Positions 1 to 5,630 of a stretch of 5,630 bases of DNA are shown here, in pieces (position 1 is the first letter of the stretch; each line of letters opens with the position of its first letter). The position numbers and the translations under genes are program-made. Below the pieces are notes generated by a model that saw only the letters and a list, made by a program, of their open reading frames with translations, made no database searches and was not told the origin of the DNA. The stretch comes from Anaerolineales bacterium. GTDB taxonomy: Bacteria > Chloroflexota > Anaerolineae > Anaerolineales > UBA4823. The DNA is taken from positions 1 to 5,630 of the forward strand of contig JAFGBV010000035.1 of NCBI GenBank assembly GCA_016932955.1, given 5' to 3'.

Positions 1-64
1 CGACGCCTTTACTGAACTGGGCGGCTCAAGCTACCCTCTGGGTACATTGACCGGAATGCATGAG

Positions 65-101
65 AAAAAAGGTGGCGGTAAGAGTTGCCGTCACCTTTTT
101 T
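65..101. terminator. Bidirectional intrinsic terminator downstream of the GGDEF gene
   Basis: Six A's (65-70), then a GC-rich arm (71-80), a 5-nt loop (81-85), the complementary arm (86-95) and six T's (96-101). The stem pairs along its whole length with two G-T wobbles (75/91 and 79/87). Because an A tract lies on one side and a T tract on the other, it can terminate transcription in both directions. On the minus strand it starts 11 nt after the stop codon of the 112-1974 gene, so it is the natural terminator for that gene. It may also end a plus-strand gene entering from the left edge, but no recognisable coding end is visible in bases 1-64. Confidence 0.88.
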
Positions 102-111
102 CTTTAACAGG

Positions 112-1974
112 CTATTCGAAGACCTTAACCCGATTGCGGCCTGAATTCTTAGCAGAATATAGGGCCTTGTCAGCGTGTGCTAATAGCACATCGATATCTT
201 TGCAGCCCTCATCGTAAGCCGCGACTCCTAAGCTGATGGTGAGAGGCCCATTGCCCGTATCGAATTTTTCTTGCAAAACCCCTCGGCGCAAGCGTTCAGC
301 AACGATGGCGGCATTGGATATATCAGTGGAAGGCATCAGGATGATGAATTCTTCCCCTCCGTAGCGTCCGATGATGTCCACATCGCGCAGGCTCGTGCGG
401 CAGCGTCGAGCAATCGATTGCAAAACCTGATCGCCGGTTGGATGCCCGTAAGTGTCATTGACGCGTTTGAAATGATCGACATCAAATAAAATCACCGACA
501 GCGGCTGGTGGTAACGATTAGCTCGTTCAACTTCCTCATTAGCACGTATGAAGAAATGGCGACGGTTAAACACACCGGTCAGGGAATCATGAGTCGCTAA
601 TTCTTGGATCTCAGTAAATAGGCGGGCATTCTCGATGGCAATGGCGGCTTGTGAGGCCAGCAGGTCCAGGATATGCTCATCTTCAGCAGTATATGTATAT
701 GTCTGGTAGCTTTGGGCGGAGAGTGCGCCGATCGGTTTGCCCTTGAACTTGAGCGGCACGAAAATACCCGAGCGTGTGTGATCTTTTCCAAACTGGATCG
801 AGTGAAGCTCTGGGTGTTCCGTGAGAAAGTCATCGTACTTGATAGAACGACCGGTGGCAATGACGTTGCCGCTTAGACCTTGTGAGGCAGGGAATCGCGC
901 TGTGGGCAGGCGGTTGTCCAACTCGATCATATAAACGCCGTGAATCTCCTGGCGGTCTTCATCGAGAAGTGCGATCAAAAAATCCTCACAGGGCATTAGC
1001 TCCTTGACCGCGCGGTGAATCGATTGATAAACATTTTCTAATTCCAGGCTGGCGCTGATCTCCTGAGACACGCGATACATAATTTCTTGCTTCTCTGTAG
1101 TTCGCAGCGCATTCTGATAGAGTCGCATGCGTTCGATAGAGACTGCTAGTTGCCCGGCAAGTGTAACCAGCAATTGCTCATCATTTTCATCGAAGGCATC
1201 TACTTTTGGACTTTCAGCGTTTAGCACGCCGATAATATGATCGCCAGCTTTGAGTGGGGCACACACCTCTGAACGGATAGATTGATTTACCGCCACATAC
1301 GTGGAATCTAGCTTGACATCCCGCAAGTAGATTGATTTGCCAGAAGCCAATACTTGCGCGGGGATGCCCTGGTCAAGCGGAATCCGCAAGGTCTGTATCT
1401 TGCCGAGCAAGTTAACATAAGCCAGGAAGGATTGGGATTTTTCATCTACCAGTCCTACACCGAAGTCAACATCCGGATAGAGGTGTTCTTTGACCGCTCG
1501 CATAGCTCTTTCGAGCAGTGCCTCTATGCTTACAGCTTCTGCGCCTGCCTGGGTGATGCCATGAAACACCGTTAACTCATCCATCTGCCGTCGGAGGCGC
1601 TTTTCATCTTCCTTGCGGTGAGTGATTTCCTGCTTGACAACCACGAAATAGGCGATAGCGCCGTTATCATCGTTGACAGGCGTGACGGTTTGTTCCTCGA
1701 TATAGCGGCTGCCATCCTTACGGCGATTGATGATCTCACCTTGCCAGACTTGTCCTGATTGGACTGTTTCCCACATCTGCTGATAGAATTCGGGGCTTTG
1801 CTCGTCCGACTTGAGCAGTCTCATATTCTGCCCAATTGCTTCACTGGAGAAATATCCTGTGAGTTGTGTAAATGCCCGGTTTACCCATAGAATGCGGCCT
1901 GCCGAATCAGTGACCACAATGGCCACAGCCATCGCGTCCAGAATGGCAGATTGCAAATAACCAGGTAACTGCAT
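112..1974 (-). CDS. PAS-GAF-GAF-GGDEF diguanylate cyclase, soluble sensor
   Basis: A 620-residue cytoplasmic enzyme predicted to make cyclic di-GMP from two GTP. Domain order: PAS with its PAC tail (about 8-120), a short helical linker, GAF 1 (about 150-285), GAF 2 (about 312-450), GGDEF (about 455-617). No signal peptide or membrane segment is visible. In the GGDEF domain the active-site loop reads GGEEF (539-543), the metal/nucleotide segment FDVDHFK is present (497-503; D498) and is followed by ND and YGH, and the allosteric inhibitory motif RxxD is intact (R530, D533), exactly five residues before GGEEF. It should therefore be catalytically active and subject to product inhibition. There is no EAL or HD-GYP domain. 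The PAS domain has the W-x-G-E-I-I-N-R-R-K-D-G signature (77-88) seen in NifL-type PAS domains, some of which bind FAD; cofactor binding here is inference. The two GAF domains could bind a small ligand or act in dimerisation; no chromophore cysteine can be assigned with confidence. The ATG start sits just before the PAS fold and has an AAGGGA box 6 nt upstream. The gene is transcribed divergently from the operon at 2071. The family call is firm; the sensed signal is unknown. Confidence 0.95.
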   Translation of the reverse strand: MQLPGYLQSAILDAMAVAIVVTDSAGRILWVNRAFTQLTGYFSSEAIGQNMRLLKSDEQSPEFYQQMWETVQSGQVWQGEIINRRKDGSRYIEEQTVTPVNDDNGAIAYFVVVKQEITHRKEDEKRLRRQMDELTVFHGITQAGAEAVSIEALLERAMRAVKEHLYPDVDFGVGLVDEKSQSFLAYVNLLGKIQTLRIPLDQGIPAQVLASGKSIYLRDVKLDSTYVAVNQSIRSEVCAPLKAGDHIIGVLNAESPKVDAFDENDEQLLVTLAGQLAVSIERMRLYQNALRTTEKQEIMYRVSQEISASLELENVYQSIHRAVKELMPCEDFLIALLDEDRQEIHGVYMIELDNRLPTARFPASQGLSGNVIATGRSIKYDDFLTEHPELHSIQFGKDHTRSGIFVPLKFKGKPIGALSAQSYQTYTYTAEDEHILDLLASQAAIAIENARLFTEIQELATHDSLTGVFNRRHFFIRANEEVERANRYHQPLSVILFDVDHFKRVNDTYGHPTGDQVLQSIARRCRTSLRDVDIIGRYGGEEFIILMPSTDISNAAIVAERLRRGVLQEKFDTGNGPLTISLGVAAYDEGCKDIDVLLAHADKALYSAKNSGRNRVKVFE

Positions 1975-1980
1975 CGTGAA

Positions 1981-1986
1981 TCCCTT
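1981..1986 (-). promoter_or_regulatory. Ribosome binding site for the GGDEF gene
   Basis: Read on the minus strand this is AAGGGA, 6 nt before the ATG at 1974. It is a moderate Shine-Dalgarno match and supports that start codon. Confidence 0.55.
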
Positions 1987-1993
1987 ACAATAA

Positions 1994-1999
1994 ATTATA
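1994..1999 (-). promoter_or_regulatory. Candidate -10 box for the GGDEF gene
   Basis: A perfect TATAAT on the minus strand. Transcription would start near 1987, giving a leader of only about 13 nt that begins almost at the Shine-Dalgarno box. No TTGACA-like hexamer lies 16-18 bp upstream (that position reads close to AACCCG), and there is no TGn extension. The promoter is therefore weak, activator-dependent, or of a type with relaxed -35 needs. Confidence 0.5.
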
Positions 2000-2013
2000 C
2001 ACTATCCAGAATT

Positions 2014-2036
2014 CCGCGGGTTCTTGCCGGTTGGCA
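2014..2036. promoter_or_regulatory. Possible operator between the divergent promoters
   Basis: Between the two -10 boxes lie the palindrome CCGCGG (2014-2019) and the inverted repeat TGCC-GGTT-GGCA (2025-2036). Together they occupy the shared position where the -35 regions of both promoters would fall, so a bound regulator could affect both directions. Both repeats are short and could occur by chance; no known regulator site is recognised. Confidence 0.2.
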
Positions 2037-2037
2037 T

Positions 2038-2043
2038 TATAAT
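2038..2043 (+). promoter_or_regulatory. Candidate -10 box for the 2071-5530 operon
   Basis: A perfect TATAAT on the plus strand. Transcription would start near 2050, leaving a leader of about 21 nt before the ATG at 2071. The expected -35 position (about 2014-2021) is GC-rich and does not resemble TTGACA. This is the only promoter-like signal ahead of the three overlapping genes. Confidence 0.5.
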
Positions 2044-2055
2044 TGTGTTGCTGAC

Positions 2056-2060
2056 AGGAG
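2056..2060 (+). promoter_or_regulatory. Ribosome binding site for the first operon gene
   Basis: AGGAG, a good Shine-Dalgarno core, 10 nt before the ATG at 2071. The spacing is slightly long, but no closer start codon fits the frame. Confidence 0.6.
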
Positions 2061-2070
2061 ACGCCAGCTA

Positions 2071-2865
2071 ATGGATAAAGCTCCTAAGAACGAACCGACT
2101 GGTAAATGGCTGCGATTGGTGACCCGCTTGATGATTGGTGGAGTCGAGGTAGGGTTGGGCAAGCTGTTCAGCAGCCTGGAAAGCTTGGATCAGGAGTTTT
2201 CTGGCAGAGAAATGTCTGGGCAGGAAATGGGTGATATGCCTAAACAGCTTGAACCTGCCATGCCACCTCCTATTGAAAGTGCGGAATTGGCAGGTGATGC
2301 AGAATCCAGTGACGACAAGGGGATGGATGTTGAAACCAGTGGATCGCGTCTGTTGAACCACGCGTTGATAGGTCTATTCTTTGAGGTGCAAGATGGCTTG
2401 CAGAAGGGAATAGAGGTTTTTGACCAAACAAGCCGGGCTGTTAGTCATTTAGGCGAGCCCTGGTTGCGCCCATTGCAGCATAGTAGATTGCTCAGACCCC
2501 TGCGCAGGCAAGTGGATAGGCTGGCAGAGCGGGGGGAAGCAGAGCTGATGCATTGGGTGGAGCGTGGTCGCCAGGAAACCGAACATGGACGTAGGCTGGT
2601 TAACACCGCCATTTCGAGCACAGTTGACCGTAGCATCGAAACACTGACCACTAACCCAGAGGTGCAAGAATTGGTGCAAAAGCAGTCCACCGGGCTGGCT
2701 AACGAGATGCTCGAAGAGGTGCGCGAACGCACCGTGAGCGCTGACAATTTTCTTGAAGGGATTGCCCGGCGTATCTTGCGAAGGAAGCCGCGGGAAGAAC
2801 TGCCTGAGCCACCATTTGAAGTGATCGAACGTGCAGCTTCAGCCCGTTCTAAAAAGGGAAAGTGA
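2071..2865 (+). CDS. Soluble helical protein of unknown function, RDD-associated
   Basis: A 264-residue protein whose function I do not recognise. It has no signal peptide and no clear membrane-spanning segment. Residues 11-35 look like an amphipathic helix. Residues about 40-90 form an acidic, Met/Pro/Ser/Glu-rich stretch that is probably a disordered linker. Residues about 92-240 are almost entirely predicted helix and charged. Within this, about 190-240 carries a patterned block: N-P-E-V-Q-E-L-V (195-202), Q-S-T-G-L-A (205-210), E-V-R-E-R-T-V-S-A-D (216-225), then an Arg-rich end (R-R-I-L-R-R-K, 233-239). As I recall, this pattern also precedes the RDD domain inside single polypeptides of some actinobacteria, which would make this gene the unfused partner of the RDD protein encoded next. 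The C-terminus is basic (ends K-K-G-K) and may lie near the membrane surface. The stop overlaps the start of the next gene by 4 nt (GTGA), suggesting translational coupling. It is a real gene, judging by its length, its Shine-Dalgarno box and its operon position. Its role is open; a scaffold or adaptor for the membrane protein is inference. Confidence 0.88.
   Translation: MDKAPKNEPTGKWLRLVTRLMIGGVEVGLGKLFSSLESLDQEFSGREMSGQEMGDMPKQLEPAMPPPIESAELAGDAESSDDKGMDVETSGSRLLNHALIGLFFEVQDGLQKGIEVFDQTSRAVSHLGEPWLRPLQHSRLLRPLRRQVDRLAERGEAELMHWVERGRQETEHGRRLVNTAISSTVDRSIETLTTNPEVQELVQKQSTGLANEMLEEVRERTVSADNFLEGIARRILRRKPREELPEPPFEVIERAASARSKKGK
2854..2861 (+). promoter_or_regulatory. Ribosome binding site deciding the RDD gene start
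   Basis: AAGGGAAA lies directly before GTG 2862. The AAGGG core is 3 nt from that codon but 18 nt from the alternative ATG at 2877, which has no box of its own. This favours the GTG start, with short spacing and coupling to the upstream stop. Confidence 0.4.
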
Positions 2866-3470
2866 GCGTTCTAGCAATGGCACGCCAAGTAGTTCGGCCG
2901 TCCTTGAGTGGGCATTACTCTGGCTTCACCAGCCGTGCCCTGGCATTCATCATCGACAGCGCCATCATTGGTGTGACCTTGATATCTATATCCTGGATCG
3001 TGAGCGTTACGGTCACCATGTTACAAGTGCGCTCGCTTCTGGGATTCTCTCTAAAGGCAATTGCCGGCAGTGATCAATTTGTGGATGTGCTGTTTGGACC
3101 GACCGTGGCAAGCATCCTGACTGGCGTTTACATCTTCGGTTATCACATATTCTTTATGATTCTCGTCGGGCAAACCCCGGGAAAGGCGCTGCTGGGATTG
3201 AGGGTGGTACGCATGGATGGCGGACGGCTGAATGCCTGGCATGCATTTGTGCGGGTGGCTGGTTATCTGGTCTCGGCGCTGCCACTGTATCTAGGATTCT
3301 TGTGGATCTTCATCGATGACCGTCGGCAGGCATGGCATGATAAGCTGGCAGGCACCTGTGTAATTTACACCTGGGCAGCTCGTCCAGACGAACGTTTTCT
3401 GGTGGAGGAATCGAAACAATTCGCTGCGCCAGAGCAAGCAAAAAACAAATCTGAGTCGAAGAGTAAGTGA
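2862..3470 (+). CDS. RDD-family integral membrane protein
   Basis: A 202-residue inner-membrane protein of the RDD family, whose members are small multi-pass proteins; some are linked to ion transport, but most have no defined function. The family signature is complete. The first membrane helix opens with S-R-A-L-A-F-I-I-D (R25, D32). The middle G-Q-T-P-G-K motif (103-108) is followed by L-G-L-R-V-V. The last motif, I-D-D-R-R-Q-A-W-H-D-K (151-161), is the conserved D-R-x-x-x-x-H-D block. Three hydrophobic segments are visible: about 27-54, 80-102 and 132-151. The Lys/Glu/Ser-rich tail (about 180-202) is soluble. The chosen start is GTG 2862, overlapping the upstream stop; ATG 2877 is an alternative that would remove five residues ahead of the domain. 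The gene ends in a 4-nt overlap with GTG 3467, or 1 nt if the next gene starts at ATG 3470. Its position between a helical protein and a membrane phosphatase suggests the three products work at the same membrane site. Family assignment is firm; substrate or partner is unknown. Confidence 0.92.
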   Translation: MSVLAMARQVVRPSLSGHYSGFTSRALAFIIDSAIIGVTLISISWIVSVTVTMLQVRSLLGFSLKAIAGSDQFVDVLFGPTVASILTGVYIFGYHIFFMILVGQTPGKALLGLRVVRMDGGRLNAWHAFVRVAGYLVSALPLYLGFLWIFIDDRRQAWHDKLAGTCVIYTWAARPDERFLVEESKQFAAPEQAKNKSESKSK

Positions 3471-5530
3471 TGGAAGACGTAGTCTACCAGCTGGTTAAGC
3501 GCCTGCGGCCTGACCTGGAAAAAGTAGGTGGTCAGCAGCGCATGGGCGGTGTCGCTGATGTGATCACACTGATGTATACGCTGCCCTTGGGAATCATTGG
3601 ACTTGCCTGGCTGGTTAAAGTCAGCGAATGGGGGGTCATCGGCGAGAATTGGCTGTTTTTCGTCATACTGGCTGTCCTGATGTACCTGTTCAACCGCTTC
3701 AGTTTCTTTCTGGTGACAGAAATACGCAGTGGGGGCTATGCCAACACGCAGGGGGCGCTGGACGGGATGGTCTTGTGGAGCGGTATTTTCCTGTTCGGTC
3801 CATCGGCCCTTTGGCTGGATGTCTTTTGGAACGTGGTTAACCTGGTCAGGGGGTTGTGGCAAACACGCCACCCGGCGGAAATTTGGAACAGGCTGCGTGC
3901 CTCTACCAGCGGGTTGGCAATGAACCTGTTTGGCATTCTACTGGTTCTACCTATTTACCGTCTTATGGGAGGCGAGTTCCCGTTGGGCGAATTGACCATG
4001 CGTTCGCTATTGGCTGGGACGACTACCATCTTGCTGCACTTTATGCTGACGCTCCTGATCTTTAGTGGATATATGGGTTATATAATATGGGCTTTGCGTT
4101 ATGTGTTGCATAATTCTCCAGGCCCGGCAATATACTTTTTTATCCTGGCCTTTGCGCTGCCAGCCCTGGCTAACCCCTTCGCCATCCTGGCAGCTAACCT
4201 GTATAGTCAGGGAGGGATACTTTTTTACCTTTTCGACATGATTGGATTGCTCTTGGTAGCAGCACTGGCGCGCCGCTTGAGCCAGGCGGCCGAAAGCAAT
4301 CGTCTGCAGTCACGGCAGTTGAAAGAGCTCGAGCGGCTGGGTCGTGCCATCTTGAACAGCCCGCCAGACGCATCAACCCTCCCTGCTTTGCTTGAAGAAC
4401 ATGTGCCGCCAATGTTTTCATCAAGCAGCATTCTTATCTGGTCGCAGGATAATGGGACATTGTTGAATTATCCACCCGAGTCCCGCCTGGAGAAAGCGCC
4501 GGTATGGAATTGGCTGCACAGACAAAACCAGGCGGGCTTCTTCCAGGCAAAGGATGATTTGCCGTGGTTGGAAAAAAGCACACTTCACGCGCCGCTGCTG
4601 GTGGCGCCCATTCTACATACAGAGCATAATCATGCAATTGGTGGGGTGTATATTGAGTTGCATACTCTGGCAGTTATGTGGGACGCTCATTCACTCGCCG
4701 CATTGCTGCCGGCAGTGCAAACGTTGAGCGCGCAGGTAGCTTCGGCGCTGCACCGAGCCCAGGTGTACCATGAAACCTTGGCGATGCAGAAAACTTTGCA
4801 AGAATTGTCACTGGCGCGTACCATCCAGGCCAGTTTCCTGCCGGAAGTGTTGCCACAGATGGACGGCTGGCAACTGCATGCCGCACTCGAGCCTGCCCGT
4901 CAGATAGCCGGTGACTTCTACGATTTCATTTCCTTGCCGGATGGTCAGGTGGGCATTGTGATTGCTGATGTGGCAGATAAAGGACTGGGGCCGGCGCTCT
5001 ATATGGCACTGAGCAGCACCTTGCTGCGCACCTTCGCCTCCCAATACCCCTCGGAACCAGCACGGGTCTTGAGTGCAACAAATCAGCGCATTCTGCAAGA
5101 TGCCCATGCCAATCTGTTTGTGACTGTCTTCTACGGTGTCTTGAACCCGATCTCAGGGCAAATGACCTATGCGAACGCAGGCCACCCGCCAGCTCTGATT
5201 ATCGGCGGAGAGCAGCCCGTCACACAGCGATCGCTGCGTAATACTGGCATGCCCCTGGGTATTGATCCTGAGGCGACCTGGCGAGACGAGATTGTCCAAC
5301 TGCCACTTGGGTATATCCTTATGCTGTACACGGATGGCGTGACCGACGCACAAAACAGCCGCGGTGAATTCATCGACCGCCAATCGGTGTTGAAATGCGT
5401 ATACGAACGCTTGGAGCAGCCGGTGCAGATTATCCAGCAATCGATATTTGACGAGATTCACAACTTCGTCGGAGAAGCGCCTCGCTTTGATGATATTACT
5501 TTGGTGTTAGTCAGACGGGAATTTGGTTAA
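3467..5530 (+). CDS. Membrane PP2C-type (SpoIIE/RsbU-like) serine phosphatase with multi-pass sensor region
   Basis: A 687-residue membrane-anchored phosphatase, predicted to dephosphorylate a phosphoserine/threonine protein, classically a STAS-domain anti-sigma antagonist. After a short cytoplasmic-like N-terminus (1-30) there are about seven or eight hydrophobic segments: near 32-52, 62-84, 101-125, 148-166, 181-212 (one long or two), 219-245 and 250-268. I do not recognise this membrane region as a named sensor family. A helix (270-295) leads into a divergent GAF-like region (about 285-432), then a coiled signalling helix (433-452) and the PP2C/SpoIIE domain (about 452-685). Catalytic motifs are complete: A-R-x-I-A-G-D-F-Y-D (D483), I-A-D-V-A-D-K-G (D501, D504), Y-A-N-A-G-H-P-P (568-575), M-P-L-G-I (595-599), Y-T-D-G-V-T-D-A (D623) and R-F-D-D-I-T (D675, D676). 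All expected metal-binding aspartates are therefore present and the enzyme should be active. The linker motif I-Q-x-S-F-L-P-E (453-460) is typical of RsbU-like proteins. The start is GTG 3467 or ATG 3470: both touch the upstream stop (GTGATG), and no strong Shine-Dalgarno box separates them. It is the last gene of the operon. The facing gene at 5546-5630 looks like an RsbW-type kinase end, which fits an opposing-enzyme pair. Confidence 0.93.
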   Translation: MMEDVVYQLVKRLRPDLEKVGGQQRMGGVADVITLMYTLPLGIIGLAWLVKVSEWGVIGENWLFFVILAVLMYLFNRFSFFLVTEIRSGGYANTQGALDGMVLWSGIFLFGPSALWLDVFWNVVNLVRGLWQTRHPAEIWNRLRASTSGLAMNLFGILLVLPIYRLMGGEFPLGELTMRSLLAGTTTILLHFMLTLLIFSGYMGYIIWALRYVLHNSPGPAIYFFILAFALPALANPFAILAANLYSQGGILFYLFDMIGLLLVAALARRLSQAAESNRLQSRQLKELERLGRAILNSPPDASTLPALLEEHVPPMFSSSSILIWSQDNGTLLNYPPESRLEKAPVWNWLHRQNQAGFFQAKDDLPWLEKSTLHAPLLVAPILHTEHNHAIGGVYIELHTLAVMWDAHSLAALLPAVQTLSAQVASALHRAQVYHETLAMQKTLQELSLARTIQASFLPEVLPQMDGWQLHAALEPARQIAGDFYDFISLPDGQVGIVIADVADKGLGPALYMALSSTLLRTFASQYPSEPARVLSATNQRILQDAHANLFVTVFYGVLNPISGQMTYANAGHPPALIIGGEQPVTQRSLRNTGMPLGIDPEATWRDEIVQLPLGYILMLYTDGVTDAQNSRGEFIDRQSVLKCVYERLEQPVQIIQQSIFDEIHNFVGEAPRFDDITLVLVRREFG

Positions 5531-5563
5531 AAAGAAAGACGGGATTCACCCGTCTTTCTTTTT
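5529..5563. terminator. Bidirectional intrinsic terminator between convergent genes
   Basis: A perfect 15-bp stem (5529-5543 with 5549-5563) and a 5-nt loop (5544-5548). The left arm opens with a run of A and the right arm ends in a run of T, so it works in both directions. It overlaps the last two bases of the phosphatase gene's TAA stop. It also contains the final codons and stop of the minus-strand gene entering from the right. One compact element thus ends both transcripts. Confidence 0.92.
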
Positions 5564-5630
5564 GAGCATCCTCAGGGTATTACCATCCTCTGGCGAAAAC
5601 TCATATTCGACCACATCCATCATCTTGCGC
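5546..5630 (-). CDS. C-terminal end of a probable RsbW/SpoIIAB-like serine kinase (partial)
   Basis: Read on the minus strand, one frame stays open from the window edge to a TGA at 5548-5546 and gives 27 residues. The visible peptide begins R-K-M-M-D-V-V-E-Y and later reads N-T-L-R-M-L-K before a Lys-rich end. RsbW-like GHKL kinases (HATPase_c_2) typically finish with a block such as G-L-x-L-I-R-x-L-M-D-E-V-E-Y, a short acidic/Gly turn, then N-x-L-R-M-V-K; the match in order and spacing is good. Such proteins phosphorylate STAS-domain antagonists and may bind a sigma factor. The neighbouring PP2C phosphatase supports the call. The ATP-binding N and G boxes lie outside the window, so the assignment rests on a short tail. 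The other two minus frames do not give an open end across this stretch with a recognisable peptide. The stop codon and the last residues are encoded within the terminator hairpin. Confidence 0.68.
   Translation of the reverse strand, partial: RKMMDVVEYEFSPEDGNTLRMLKKKDG

Noticed and set aside
1..64. Possible end of a plus-strand gene at the left edge (stops at 13-15 and 48-50; the third frame stays open to 217).
   Set aside because: None of the short peptides is recognisable, and the open frame would run through the terminator and into the GGDEF gene in antisense. The left neighbour cannot be called from this sequence.
271..1575. Plus-strand open frames of 67-73 codons inside the GGDEF gene.
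   Set aside because: They lie antisense to a clearly conserved coding region, have no convincing ribosome binding sites and give no recognisable domains.
1975..2070. Riboswitch or c-di-GMP-binding RNA leader upstream of either gene.
   Set aside because: The predicted leaders are about 13 and 21 nt, too short for an aptamer, and no riboswitch core is visible.
2071..2865. The first operon gene as a coiled-coil membrane protein or phasin-like protein.
   Set aside because: No hydrophobic span is long enough for a membrane helix, and the helical pattern alone does not support a phasin call, so it is left as unknown.
2831..3073. An 80-codon plus-strand frame overlapping the start of the RDD gene.
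   Set aside because: The RDD motifs lie in the other frame; this one is out of frame and has no family features.
3365..3871. A 168-codon minus-strand open frame across the RDD/phosphatase junction.
   Set aside because: It is antisense to two well-supported genes; its composition (His, Gln, Pro rich) is typical of a shadow frame, with no domain.
4808..5461. Minus-strand open frames of about 100 codons opposite the PP2C domain.
   Set aside because: The plus frame carries every catalytic motif of the phosphatase; the antisense frames have no domain or start signal.

Overview
The window is compact bacterial DNA carrying regulatory and signalling genes. It holds four complete protein genes and the C-terminal end of a fifth. 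No RNA gene, mobile element or CRISPR array is visible. Protein style suggests a Chloroflexota-type bacterium (Anaerolineae-like), but this is a weak inference: moderate GC, PAS/GAF-rich signalling proteins, and a helical protein paired with an RDD membrane protein. No marker gene is present to fix the taxonomy.

Layout. A strong hairpin with A and T tracts on its two sides (65-101) ends the minus-strand gene at 112-1974. That gene encodes a soluble PAS-GAF-GAF-GGDEF protein with intact diguanylate cyclase active-site and inhibitory-site motifs. A short divergent intergenic region (1975-2070) carries one perfect TATAAT on each strand, with no recognisable -35 box for either. The plus strand then carries a tight three-gene operon (2071-5530) in which each junction is a stop/start overlap of a few bases: a soluble helical protein of unknown function, a small RDD-family membrane protein, and a multi-pass membrane protein with a divergent GAF-like region and a SpoIIE/RsbU-type PP2C serine phosphatase domain. 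A perfect 15-bp hairpin (5529-5563) closes the operon.

The sequence right of that hairpin, read on the minus strand, is the last 27 codons of another gene. Its stop codon lies in the hairpin loop. The peptide resembles the C-terminus of RsbW/SpoIIAB-like serine kinases (HATPase_c_2 anti-sigma factors). A PP2C phosphatase facing such a kinase would make a partner-switching pair: the kinase phosphorylates a STAS-domain antagonist, and the membrane-tethered phosphatase reverses this in response to a signal. The STAS protein and sigma factor are not visible here.

The window therefore appears to hold two signalling outputs side by side: c-di-GMP synthesis controlled by PAS/GAF sensing, and a membrane-associated PP2C switch made together with an RDD protein and its helical partner. 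The most unusual element is the operon linking the helical protein, the RDD protein and the membrane PP2C phosphatase.
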